Shown piece after piece: positions 1 through 10,900 of a stretch of 60,000 bases of DNA (position 1 is its first letter; every line of letters starts with the position of its first letter). The DNA is from Adiantum capillus-veneris (lineage: Eukaryota > Streptophyta > Polypodiopsida > Polypodiales > Pteridaceae). The DNA lies in the NCBI GenBank assembly GCA_014529385.2, contig CM043962.1, positions 127,543,470-127,603,469 on the forward strand, read 5' to 3'. A program made the position numbers and the translations under genes. The notes below the pieces were generated by a model that saw nothing but the letters and a program-made list of their open reading frames with translations, did not search any database and was not told the DNA's origin.

Positions 1-899
1 ATGAAGACCTCACCATGAAAGGAAAACAATAGGGCCACCACCTAGCTTGAAATGCGGCTAGGACGCAATGACAATACTATACAACACACCACACACCATG
101 TCACGTAGCTGAACATGTTATGAATTGTGGTATGAGGTGGTAGAGCAAGAAGTGGAGATAGATAGTGATAGCCGTTTTTTGGCTTTCCATTATTGCCATA
201 GTAAGCTACCTCACCCTATCAAATCACTCAAACATTTTGGTTATCCCTACCATTTCACTGTACATAGACGTGTGTGAGTTAGGGGACTTTCTCCATATTT
301 TCTTAAAAAACCCTCAGCTAGCTAGTCACTGGGCTAGTTGAGCAAAAAAAAATATAAAAATATAAAAAATATAAGTATATTATGACCCATTTGTGTGTAA
401 ATATTTCATTGTATATAGGGCCTAAATAAAATAATTATTTATAATTATTTTGGTATTTATTTAAATATTTATACTTAGGTGTGTGTTATTTATGCTATGT
501 ACATTGACTCATCATTACCATATTTTTTCTTACCATTTTGCATACTCTTTATTCCATATAAAAATAATTTCATGCAAGCTTCTTTTTTTTTTGTAACTCC
601 ATCCCAAAAAAACTAGTTTTATTTATGTGTATATTTTTTCAATATTGTTATTTTTTCCTTCCTACATCTATTCTCTATTACTCTCATAAATTAGAACACC
701 AAAAATATTCATCTTTTTATGGTAGACTTATAATGAAAGAGATTTATTTTGACCCCTTTATATTTTTTCCACCTATATTATTTATATTTGACATGTACAT
801 ATTTTTTTAGACCCCTCAATATTTGATTTTCTTAGTTATACTATTCACTTATATCATGATCTCAACAATATCTTCAATTATAGACCTACCAAATAAGGT

Positions 900-2250
900 C
901 AAGGGTATGTGGCATGCATGCATGCACCATGGGGAACTCACTCTTGGAGGTATTCAAAAGAATCATCCAAAGAAGGACCTCACAAGGACCTTGTGCAGTG
1001 GAAAAAACAGTCGGTTTTGCTGAATTTTTAAAGATCACATGCTCCCCGAATTTGAAAAGGTGATACAAATAAAAGTTGTAGATCGTGAGCTGAACTTTCA
1101 CCTCAAATTTTGTCATATTTTTTTGAGCTACGAGGTGTGAGCTATGATTTTATTGGTGGACCCCAGTTTGCCCATGCTATGCAGCCACACTCCCTCTTCC
1201 ACTTTATCATTTTCCTCTTTCACACACACTCCTCCCTCTCCTTCCCACTCCCAAACCTGCAACTCCCATGTCCTAATTCACCCTCTTCACCATTGCCACT
1301 TCTCTCACACCTCCATAGCCTTCATCCTCCATTTCTACACCCTAGGTGTCCCCCTTTCTCTCTACATATATATCCATATTACCATACTCTCTTCAGCTTT
1401 GTAAAGAACTTCAAAAAAATTAGCAAAAATCCAAGGTTAATCTCTGCAAATGAAGGCTTTATCATGAAATTTTGAAGATTTGAAGATAACATAGCTTCAT
1501 CGACACGCGTTACTTCGCCATGCTGACTGCTTCTTCTACCGGTGCTGTAAAGAGGTGAATGCCAACTTCTCCAAGCTTCAACCTTGCTTTACAAGCTTAT
1601 CCCTTCTCTAACTTTTCACATCATATATCTCACCATTTGGTGAATGATTTTATAAATATTTTTTAGTGATAATTACTAACTACTAACCACTAACCTTATT
1701 GTAAAATGCACCCTCTACTAGAGTAGGCACTCCCAAATTATTCACTCAATCCTCTCTCCTTTCATCCTCAATAATTCTCTTCCCTTGAGCCCACATCCAT
1801 GTGACTCAAAGGATAAGAGAGACCCACCCTCATTAAAAAAAAATAAAAATATGCATAATCTTTTATTCCTTCAAATAAACTTGATTAGGCCTAATCCTAA
1901 TCGGGGCTTCTAAAACCTATAAATAGAGCCCTTCTCTCCCTTGTAAATCATCACATGATCACACTACACCACACCATTCTCAACACATAACACACCACTC
2001 TTCAAAACTAGTTGTGTAGAGTATGTGCATCGTGAGTGCTCTATTCCATCATTACAAATAGGTGCATGGAGAAGCTTGAAGTTAGTTATGCCATCTGGAG
2101 GAGTGGAGTGTATGCCATACTCTTCACCACACTTGTAGCCTACTCTTGTGCATAAATAAGATTTATAGTTTTAAGTGCAATTGTATGTTGCAACTACGAC
2201 TCTTCTCTCCAAATTGACTTGATAAGTTGACTCATCAGGTGTTTGAAGGT
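900..2250 (+). repeat. Possible old LTR or retrotransposon leader
   Basis: The stretch has the texture of a plant LTR: an AT-rich U3-like part, a TATA box at 1918-1925 followed by a pyrimidine-rich leader, and no coding potential. No matching second LTR, primer site or target duplication was found, so the borders are only a guess. A host promoter is an alternative reading. Confidence 0.25.
1918..1925 (+). promoter_or_regulatory. TATA box candidate (TATAAATA)
   Basis: A TATAAATA octamer is followed by a C/T-rich leader, as in plant LTR and polymerase II promoters. No confirmed gene or element lies directly downstream. Confidence 0.35.
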
Positions 2251-4261
2251 ATATTGTCCTTGAAGTTTGTTGTGCCATTTCATGCTTGGTGGTTTGAGGG
2301 CTTGTTGAATTGTTTGCCTAAAAGGTCAATTGTAAGAGGGTGCTCGGTGAGAGGGCTCCCGTGACCCTAAGAAAATTTGTGTATTGGCAACAAGGTCAAG
2401 TTTTGTTTTGTCTCTCTATTTCTAATCAAGCTTTGTGTGCATCTAGTCTTTAAGGCTAAGACTGAGTTTCTCAAGTTGATTTGTGCTCTTTACCTCTCTC
2501 TGGCGTGGTGAATGTTTGTGTTTGGTGTGTGTGGCTATCTTGCATTCCCCTCTCTTTGTGCGTTTGAGTACAAGGAGATATCACGTGCGTCCTAGTTCGC
2601 ATCTACAACTAGGTGGTGCCCCTTTTCTTGTTTGGTTTCTGGCTGTGGGTTGTTGTTGTCTCTGATTGTGCTTGCCCCAGCCCCAATTGAGCAGCACGGG
2701 AGCCTCGAAGGGTGTTTAGAGGCCGCTCTTCTTGTTGCCCGCCTCGGACCGCCTCAATAGTGAGAGTTGTGAATGTAGGTGCATGGACTACTATTCACAC
2801 GAGAGGTGGCAAACCCACACACCAATACATGCAAATCAAGAACAAAACAACCCTAAAGTGGCGAACCCGCACACCTCTACATACAATACAAAAAAAATAA
2901 ACAACTATGTGACCTACTTACAAACCCAACACAATAGAAATAATGACATAATGAAAAGAGTAGATTATTTATGGGGAGAGATAATGGATAGAGAGGGACA
3001 AGAGAGAAAGGAGGAGATCATGGTTGTCTCGTTGATGGGTGGCAATGATGTCAAGGAGTGGTGTGAGGGTAACCTTCACTCTTGTTGAATTCCAAGTCCT
3101 CCACTTTAAATTGCACCAAGGTGTGGCAGGTGATAATGATGGAGGTGAAATATATGTTGATGAGTAGCTTGTGTGTACATAACCTCCTTACCATTGTGAT
3201 GTGATGGTGTCTTCTAATGCTCTTTTACATAGACTAACACTTCTATCTCTATTAGAAGTGCGGAGGCATGGTGCCTACGCTTCAAAATGCTCATAACTTC
3301 TAATAATGTAGAGCTTGTGTTGTGGTGAGAGTGTTATTGTTATTTTGGTGGAAGTTTTCTATATTTTACTAGGACATGACCCACACCATGTGACTGAGGG
3401 TCGGCCATGTCTGATGCGATGATGCTTGTGATAGAGGTCCACATAGAGAAAATAGTAGGGAAAGAGAGAGATGGAGGGGAAAATAGGGTAGAGGAATGGG
3501 ATTTCTACAAGGTATGCTAGTCATAGCTAGCTTATTTAAGAGAGGAGAGAGGGTTTTACAAGAGGTTGCCGAAGGTGGTTTGTCGTTGGAGATGATAAAT
3601 CCACCACTTATAGCAGTAGTGGCTCTAACTTTGGCCAAGACTTCGTTTATTGTGGCTTTGTTTCTCCAACTCATACCTTAGATTTCAAATCTAGAGTAAA
3701 AAAAATATATCGATGATTTTGTGTCGAGACACAAAAGAGCGATTATGAGGGCGTAGGTGGAGTAAAAGATGATTACAAGGTTTCTATTGTCGTTTAAAAT
3801 TGATGGACATAGGCATGGACCACCTAATTGGTGCTTCTGTAACTTGATGCTTTGCTCGGACAAGCCTCCCTTGCGGCGTGTTGTTTGTAGTGGTGGTAGT
3901 TGAGTGCCTTTGCGGTTCTCACAGTGGTCGTCACTTCATTGAAGATGTTGGCACGAAGCGTGTATATACGAGAGCATGTCCATGTTTGGGAATGATGGTG
4001 GCTATAATTTAACTATTTTTGGGCTTATGGGCTGATTGTGAGAGTGTTTGGTGGTGATTATGAGAGTGGGGTGCATCTTGATGGTAGGTTGTGTGTGTGT
4101 GTATGACTGAAAAACAACAATTTTCAGCTATGGAGAGCTTGGGAAAGACATGAGAGTGAGAGAGAAGAGAGAGTGTGTGTGTGTACTTTATGTGTGCTGA
4201 AAATTGGTTGTTTTCAGCTTTGTGTGTGTGTGTGTGGAGGGAGATAAAGTTTGTTTTGCTG

Positions 4262-4263
<2 letters not shown>

Positions 4264-4295
<32 letters not shown>
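4264..4295. repeat. (AG)n microsatellite
   Basis: About 16 AG units, inside a wider GA/GT-rich tract (4085-4370) that creates artificial Ser/Leu and Arg/Glu frames on both strands. Confidence 0.9.
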
Positions 4296-4298
<3 letters not shown>

Positions 4299-5145
4299 GA
4301 CAAAAAGTGAAAATTTTAGCCAAGAGAGAGAGTGAGAGGGAGAGAGAAGACAAGGAGAGGGAGGGCTCCATGGATGGAAGAGGACAAGGTGGAAAGAGGT
4401 GATAATGAGAAGGAGGCCCCCCTTATTTGCTTTTGTACAAGGGTGGTGGCCATGGTTGTACAAACCATGAGTGCCCTTTATTTTACTAATATAGTTATCA
4501 ATTATTTTGAAAGTGGAGCCCTTTGATGAGAAAATAAAAGAGGGAGAAAAATGATTATTAGTGGCTCCACTGGTACTTGCGGACAAAGGCTCCTTACCAT
4601 GCAAGATTTTCTACTTTCGGGAAAGCTTTTACTGAGGACTTTGTTTATCTTGATTCTCAAGTAGTCGTTCACACGCCCTGTGCTCGAGAAATATTTTTTT
4701 TTGGGGAGAAGGGGGGGTTTCCATGGAGAGAGGTGGATTGATTCCAAAAGGCGGCCCTTAGCATTTTTCCGAGCAAAGATTGTCAAAAACTTGATACAAA
4801 TACATGCATGCTTAAGTTAACCAAGATAAAACAATGCAATAAGTACTACAAGAAGCATGAAAAAATTATGCACCATAGGTTGGAAGAACACCATGAACAC
4901 TAAGAAGAGCTCTCTCACCAAGAAAAACACCTAAACATGTTTCTGTTCACTACTCGGTGTGACATCGCTAGTTGAGGGTAGAGCAAACAACCGGAACAAG
5001 TAAGCTTTTCACCTCATTTGAGTGGAGGAGTGTGATATGACAAGGTTGTAGGAGCAACAACATGGACGGTTATCTGGAATTCATAGCTCTATAGTGAGTA
5101 TGTCATATGATTTTTACAAAAGAGAAGTAAGGAGAATCTTAGGAG

Positions 5146-5148
<3 letters not shown>

Positions 5149-5237
<89 letters not shown>
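5149..5237. repeat. (CT)n microsatellite
   Basis: About 44 uninterrupted CT units. Long open frames on both strands here are products of the dinucleotide repeat. Confidence 0.95.
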
Positions 5238-5239
<2 letters not shown>

Positions 5240-5444
5240 GCACAATCCAACCATAGAAGCCTTTCTGGCTGCTTTCACCTTGTGCAAGATGTCAACCTGC
5301 AAAAGCTGAAGAAGAGGGAGCCGTGAGCAAGAGAAAGTTTCTTGATTACGAGTTGGACGCCTTTGTGATGCGGTGATTGCTAAACATGCCCAACATGCTT
5401 TTTTGTGTGTTTGGGGGAGTGGGGGGGGGAGGGGGGGGACAATT

Positions 5445-5755
5445 GACAATTGAGATCTCTTTTTGAGTGCTTAGCATGTAATTTGTCACAAATTACATCA
5501 CAAAAAAAGGCAATTATGTCCAAAAATAATGAAGCAACTCATCTCCAAAGCCTCCATAACCAACTCAACTTGTAGTTTTAGCATCTTGTATGATAGACAA
5601 TAGTCTTCTTATGAAGAGCTACAAAAAAAAGGAGAAATTTACTTTCACAACAAGGGGTATTTGGGAATTTTGAAGGGCAATTTGGGATTTTATGACAAAA
5701 TACCGGGGGTATTTTGGGAATTTTTGAAATTTGAGGGGTACTTTGGTAATTTTCC
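5445..5755 (+). mobile_element. TIR (MITE-like) element, copy 1, left end missing
   Basis: The right end carries repeated GGGTATTTTGGGAAT-type blocks and ends in GGTAATTTTCC, matching the ends of the copies at 16069-16524 and 19079-19492. The interior shares the GACAATTGAGATC, AATAATGAA and CTTCTTATGAA blocks with those copies. The left terminal repeat of copy 3 is not found; the match begins next to a G-rich tract (5415-5439), so the copy looks truncated there. An 11-bp perfect inverted repeat with a 1-base centre lies at 5476-5498. No coding capacity. Confidence 0.6.
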
Positions 5756-5898
5756 AAAAACAAATTACAAGAGAAGAAGCAATAGCAATTCTATGTGTGT
5801 ATGCTCATGAGGTCGGCTCTTTGGTAACAGCTGACAAGAGAACGATTGATCATATTAATGTAGAGACCGGGAATATACATAGTGGTAGTTTGCAATGA
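5756..5898. other. Left flank of element A insertion
   Basis: A short unique stretch between the TIR element and element A. The + frame at about 5777-5895 is open for some 39 codons before a TGA beside the target duplication, and its composition looks protein-like, but no family was recognised. It continues at 14813 once element A is set aside. Confidence 0.3.
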
Positions 5899-5903
5899 CG
5901 ATG
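5899..5903 (+). repeat. Target site duplication of element A (CGATG)
   Basis: CGATG directly before the TG of the 5' LTR; the identical pentamer follows the CA end of the 3' LTR at 14808-14812. Confidence 0.95.
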
Positions 5904-7493
5904 TGTCATAATAATCAATATCTAATTCTCCTAAATGATTTTCTCATATTAAACTGATCATTTAATGTGGGGAAGTGCCAAGGGAGAAAAAGCTAGAATA
6001 TTGGTTAAGTTAGCAGACCGGCCACAGTAGGGATCCAAAGGAGGGAAAATAGGGATCCAAAGGGGGGGCCATCTGCAAAAGAGCCATGTGAAACAATGGG
6101 CCAAAAAGACCCTAAGGATCAGCCCATTAAGACTTCCAAAATACTAAGGTTCCAAAATTCAAAGGTTGTGTCCAAAGGTCAACCCTAGGGAAAATTGGAT
6201 GCTTAGTGTGTGCCCAATAAGTCTTTGCATATCCCTACATGGGAGGGGGCGAGCCCCAAAGCTAGGGGATGAGAGAGAAAGCCACACACACACACACAGG
6301 CTCCCTTTACACAAAGGGAATGAGGGACACATGTCAGCTCCCTAGGCCAGATGCCCACAAGGTGTGCCCAATTCCTATTGGAAGACCCTTGAAGTGGACC
6401 AATGAGAATTAAGCTAGAGTAAATCTAGTCTAATTAATTTAAAAACATTTAATAAAAGAAACCAATAAGAATTAAGTGTCCTAGAAGACTATTGGGCAGT
6501 CTCCCAAGGGGTCCAATGAGCATTCAGGAGCCCCATGGCTTGCCTGATTCCTATTGGCCAGGAGGCAAAGGGGTCCAATGAGAGTTTAGTTTAATTATTT
6601 AATTACCTAAAGCTCTCACAAAAGGGGAAAGGAGGACACATGTCAGAAGGCTATCACTTATGCTGCTTAATCCCTATTGGCTTGACCTGGGGAGGTCCAA
6701 TGAGGCAAAAGCCAGACTAATTTAGCAGCTAGGGCTCGCCCAAGAGAGGGGGGGGGCTGATTTTTGCTTGGCATAAACACACACACTCACACACTTGACC
6801 ATGTGTGAAGGGAAAATACTCTATCTCCTCCCAAGCTTTAATGGAGAGCTCATCACCTACTCCAAGCTTGTGAGATAGAAGCCTACATCAACACTCTCTT
6901 GGCATGTGGATGCAAATCCAACCAAGAGCCAAGCTTCAATGCATGCTCATCTTCTCTACCAAGCTAATTACTAAGCTAAGCTATGCTAATATGAGTGATT
7001 ATGTGAGGAGATGTACTTCTTTCTCGTAAGATACTTCTTTTTCCTCTCAATCTACTCTCATACCCTGCTAGCTCTCACCATCTTCGAAGGTGTGTGAGGT
7101 CTTGGGTCTGAGAACGGGGATAATTCAAGTTGTGTTTGATTAAGTGTTTTGCTTGGTGTATGAAGCTTCCATCTTCATTGCACTAGCTAGTCTTGAAGGA
7201 ACACAAAGAATTGTACTGTACAATGTCTCTCTTGATGGGAGAAACCATAATACAAAGCCTTTTGGAGGGGGGACCGGCTCCATGCAAATCCGGTCCTCAA
7301 CTGTTGTGAATAGCTTAATTGCTCTCTCTTTTGAAAGTATTGTCGATGCTATCTAACTAGGTGTTATGCTTTTTGTTGCTCTCTCCACCCAAGCACTCTT
7401 GTAATTCTCATTAGGAATCTATTCTAATGAAATGCCCACTATGTTCATGCTAATTGCCGCTACAAAAAATATTTTAGGCCATTAAATGTTACA
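5904..7493 (+). repeat. 5' LTR of element A
   Basis: 1,590 bp, TG...CA. The U3 part holds four ATTGG...CCAAT modules (6377-6701), two copies of the GGACACATGTCAG motif and (CA)n. No strong TATA box is seen; CATAAA near 6773 is a weak candidate. A 70-codon frame at 7144-7356 lies in the 3' third; it is shared by all four A/B LTRs but shows no sign of selection. Confidence 0.96.
6377..6701 (+). promoter_or_regulatory. Four ATTGG-N16/17-CCAAT modules in U3
   Basis: Inverted pairs of the CCAAT pentamer lie at 6377-6403, 6491-6517, 6553-6579 and 6676-6701, with inner spacings of 17, 17, 17 and 16 bases. CCAAT is the known core site of NF-Y factors; whether these act as such is inference. The modules persist in the 3' LTR of A and, in reverse, in the LTRs of B. 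Confidence 0.5.
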
Positions 7494-7494
7494 T

Positions 7495-7508
7495 TGGTAT
7501 CAAAGCTC
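7495..7508 (+). other. Primer binding site of element A
   Basis: TGGTATCAAAGCTC begins one base after the LTR end. It matches the complement of the 3' end of initiator tRNA-Met (TGGTATCAGAGC...) with one mismatch. Element B keeps the perfect version. Confidence 0.9.
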
Positions 7509-7910
7509 AAGGTTTCTCTTTTCTTGCTCAAGAAGGGAGGTCCTCAAGCTAGCTACAAATGGTTGGTATTATTAATTGCCTGTGAGTAAGTAGAATAGGG
7601 ATTTTTCAGCCTTGCAGTGCGCCTGCCTTTGTGCAGTTAACGGGGCATCACCGTCGAGAGATATGGTCTTAATAGTGGAGTCCTACGGGGCTTGCCTACG
7701 GCTTAACCACTATTGAGCTATTAGAAGCTTGACAGGAGCCGGTGCTGTTTTGGTGTCGAAAGACCCTCTCTTCTATTCCTTGCAATTAATGGTATTCGAG
7801 CCGCGGGTACAGTAGCTTGAGTGCTTTTTCTAAAGGGGTAAAGAGGAGTAGCAACTAGGGCTTGAAGTGCCAAAGTACACCTAAAAAGTTTACACCTAAA
7901 AGTTGTTAGA

Positions 7911-10900
7911 ATGGATGACAATATTAAAGAGAGTGAAATTAATGTTGATAACTTTGATTTTGCTCATGAGCAAGCTACTAATGATGCTTCAATGCTTGTT
8001 AATTATCTTGTTTCTAGGCTTCAACAAGCCATGGCCAATCCATCTCTCCAAAGTGAAGTGCAACGGCAGCTCCGTGCTCACGGGATTCTCCAAGCTCATC
8101 ACCATGACGAGAGAATACCTAGGAAGCCTCCTTGTGAGACTACCAAAAGAGGTCTCTCTCCGATTCGGGAAGAAGAAGAGAATCCATATGAAGGGCTCAA
8201 GAACTTACTTCTTGATGATGCATCTCCTTCCCAAAGGAGAACTCAAGAGCCTCCACCGAAGGAACGAGAAAGAAGCGAGTCTCCCGCCACCTCGGCGGAG
8301 ATGGCTCCACGAAGACAGCGGGCTAAACGCTCTCCATCACCACCAAAGAGGAGAAGACCATCACACTCTTCTCCACGCCATAATTCAAAGAGGGATGATA
8401 AAAAGCAAGAGAAGAAAAAGGCGAGAAAGAGGACGCCCTCTTCTCCATCTTCTTCATCCTCTTCCTCTTATGAAAGCTATGGTGAAGACGACAAAGATCA
8501 AGACAAGAAAAAGGCGAGAAAGAGGTCACCCTCTTCTCCACCTTCTTCAAATTCTTCATCTTCTGAAGAAAGTGATGGTGCAACTTTTGAACCATCAAAA
8601 AGAAGAGGCCATAGGAAATCCTATGCCGCATGGAAGAGGTCGTCCAAGCTGAAGAAATTCAAAGAGGGAGGGAAGAGCATCTCTTTCCTTACCTATGATG
8701 GCACCTTCGGTGCTACAGACAAAGTTTTGGCCTTTATCCAGCAATTCGATGCGGCGTTTGGAGATGAGGGCTTCACGGAGTCCTCTAAGCTACGCCATGT
8801 AGCTATGCACTTTCAAAAGTCCGCCAGACAATGGTGGTCTAGCCTACGAGCCAACGGTGAAGCTCCACGAACATGGAAGGCTTTAAGAGCTTCCATTATG
8901 AAGCAGTTTTTGGCCACCGATGCCAAAGACAAAGTACTCACCGAATGGCGAAGCTTAAAGCTCTCTCCCAATGAATCCATCCACAAATATGTAGACAAGT
9001 TTTGGGACCTACAACTCAAAGCCACTGTCTTCAAAAAGTTGGATTTTGGAGAGCAAAAGCAACAATTTTGTGCGGGCTTAACCGAAGAAATGGCGGAGTA
9101 TGTCAACTCCCAAAGGCCACGTACCATATCGGCGGTAATACACCATACTATGGTGGCCTCGCGAATCAATTTCCAAACGGGGGGTAAAAGAAATAATAAG
9201 CCCCCGGAAAACAAAGGTTCCAATGAGCCTAAGGGGAAGGACAATGTCCAAAAGTCTCCTAAGGGCAATTCCAACAAAGCTAAAGAGAAGGGAGTTTACA
9301 AAGGAAAGAATAAACTCTCTCCTGAAGAGCTTGAGCGTTATCGTAAAGATAACCGGTGTTTCAAGTGCGGCGAACAAGGGCATGCATACCGCGCTTGTCC
9401 CCAAAAGAACAACCGCCAAGATCCTCCTAGAGCTTCTTTGGTTGAAATCCAAGAGGAGGAGATTCATCAAACTCACCACAAAGGATCTCCTCTATGCCAT
9501 GCTTGGGGAAAGGTAAGAGAACATGATGCTTTTATTCTCTTTGACCCTGGTTCTACTCACAATTTCATATCTATGGAGTTAGCCACCAAGCTAGGCATAC
9601 AATCCTACGAGATGGGAGATATCCTACCCGCAGACAGTGCCTTCAAGGGGCAAGAAGCTTCAGTCACTCCCTTAATCGGGAAATTGAGGCTTCATGTTCA
9701 AGGCTATGTGGACAAAGAGGACTTCTTTATCTCTCCTCTCAAGCATGAGGATGTAATCCTAGGGGCACCATGGTTTGACCGTCTGGCTGCCCATGTTAAA
9801 TTTCCTGAAAGGAGAATCTCCTTTAAGTTCAGGGAAAAGGACATGTATATAGATGCTAGGGAGATGGGTAACACCATCCCCATTGTACATACACCAGCTT
9901 TCAACAAGTCAATAAAGAGCTCTATTTCCGTGTACATGATTTTTGTTAAAGATTCTCAAAATGAACCTAATGCTTTAGCAAAAGAAAATAAAAGCAACCA
10001 AAAGGAATTAGAGTTATCCAATTTTCTCAAGGGGTTTCAAGATGTCTTTATTGACGACATCCCTTGTGAGCTACCTCCTAAACGAGGTAATGACGACCAT
10101 GCAATTGAACTTCTTCCAGGAAGTTCACCGCCTAACAAACCTCCTTATAGAGTTTCTCAAGCTCAACAAGAGGAGATTATGCGGCAAGTGCATGAGTTAA
10201 TTGAGAAGGGCATGGTTAGGCCTAGCTCATCTCCATTTTGCTCACCTGTGCTATTAGTGCAAAAGAAAGACGGCACATATCGTATGTGTGTCGACTATAG
10301 AGCACTAAATAGGATCACTATCAAGAATAGGTTTCCCGTTCCACGGGTAGAAGACCTATTTGATAAGCAACAAGGATCGACCTACTTCAGTAGGATTGAC
10401 CTAAAAAGTGGCTATCATCAAATAAGGATAGTTGATCAAGACATTGTAAAGACCGCATTTCGTACTACATTTGGTCTTTACGAATACATTGTCATGCCTT
10501 TTGGCTTGACTAATGCACCAGCCACATTTAACCGCTTGATGGAGAAGCTGTTCAGACCTCATCGAACCTTCACTGGAGTGTTCTTTGATGATATTATCAT
10601 CTACTCTAATTCATTAGAGGAACACAAGCAACACCTCCAGGTAATATTTCAAGTTTTAAGAGAGAGTAAACTTTATGTTAATCGAAAGAAAAGTGAATTT
10701 TTCTTGCAAGAGATTCAATATTTAGGTCACATTATCTCTCAAGATGGAATCCAAATGGATCCATCCAAGTTAGAGGTAATAAAAGGATGGCCTAAACCAA
10801 GGAATCTTTATGAACTAAGAAGCTTTATAGGTATGTGTGCATACTATAGACGCTTCATAGAAAAGTTCTCACAAATTGCGGGACCATTACATGACCTAAC

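Larger units (their letters stand above)
1..5444. other. Unassigned AT-rich intergenic DNA
   Basis: No reading frame here has a recognisable protein. Short frames such as those at 1110-1475 and 2483-2665 are low in complexity or rich in Ser, Leu and Pro, and look like chance frames. Parts of 900-2250 read like an old LTR. Simple repeats sit at 4264-4295 and 5149-5237. The rest (2250-4000, 4400-5100) shows nothing I can name. Confidence 0.5.

Noticed and set aside
1110-1475. 121- and 86-codon frames, Ser/His/Pro-rich
   Set aside because: Overlapping frames in C/T-rich leader-like DNA, no domain, no conserved copy.
4009-4604. Overlapping 60-120-codon frames on both strands
   Set aside because: Produced by GA/GT simple repeats.
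7144-7356. 70-codon frame present in all four A/B LTRs
   Set aside because: Between A and B the frame shows about four amino-acid changes and two silent ones, so no sign of purifying selection; shared descent of the LTR explains it.
7903-8652. 249-codon frame overlapping the start of Gag in A (also 227 codons at 41224-41907 in B)
   Set aside because: It overlaps the Ser/Arg-rich part of Gag; the biased codon use of that part opens the second frame. The sequence is Arg/His/Leu-rich and shows no domain.
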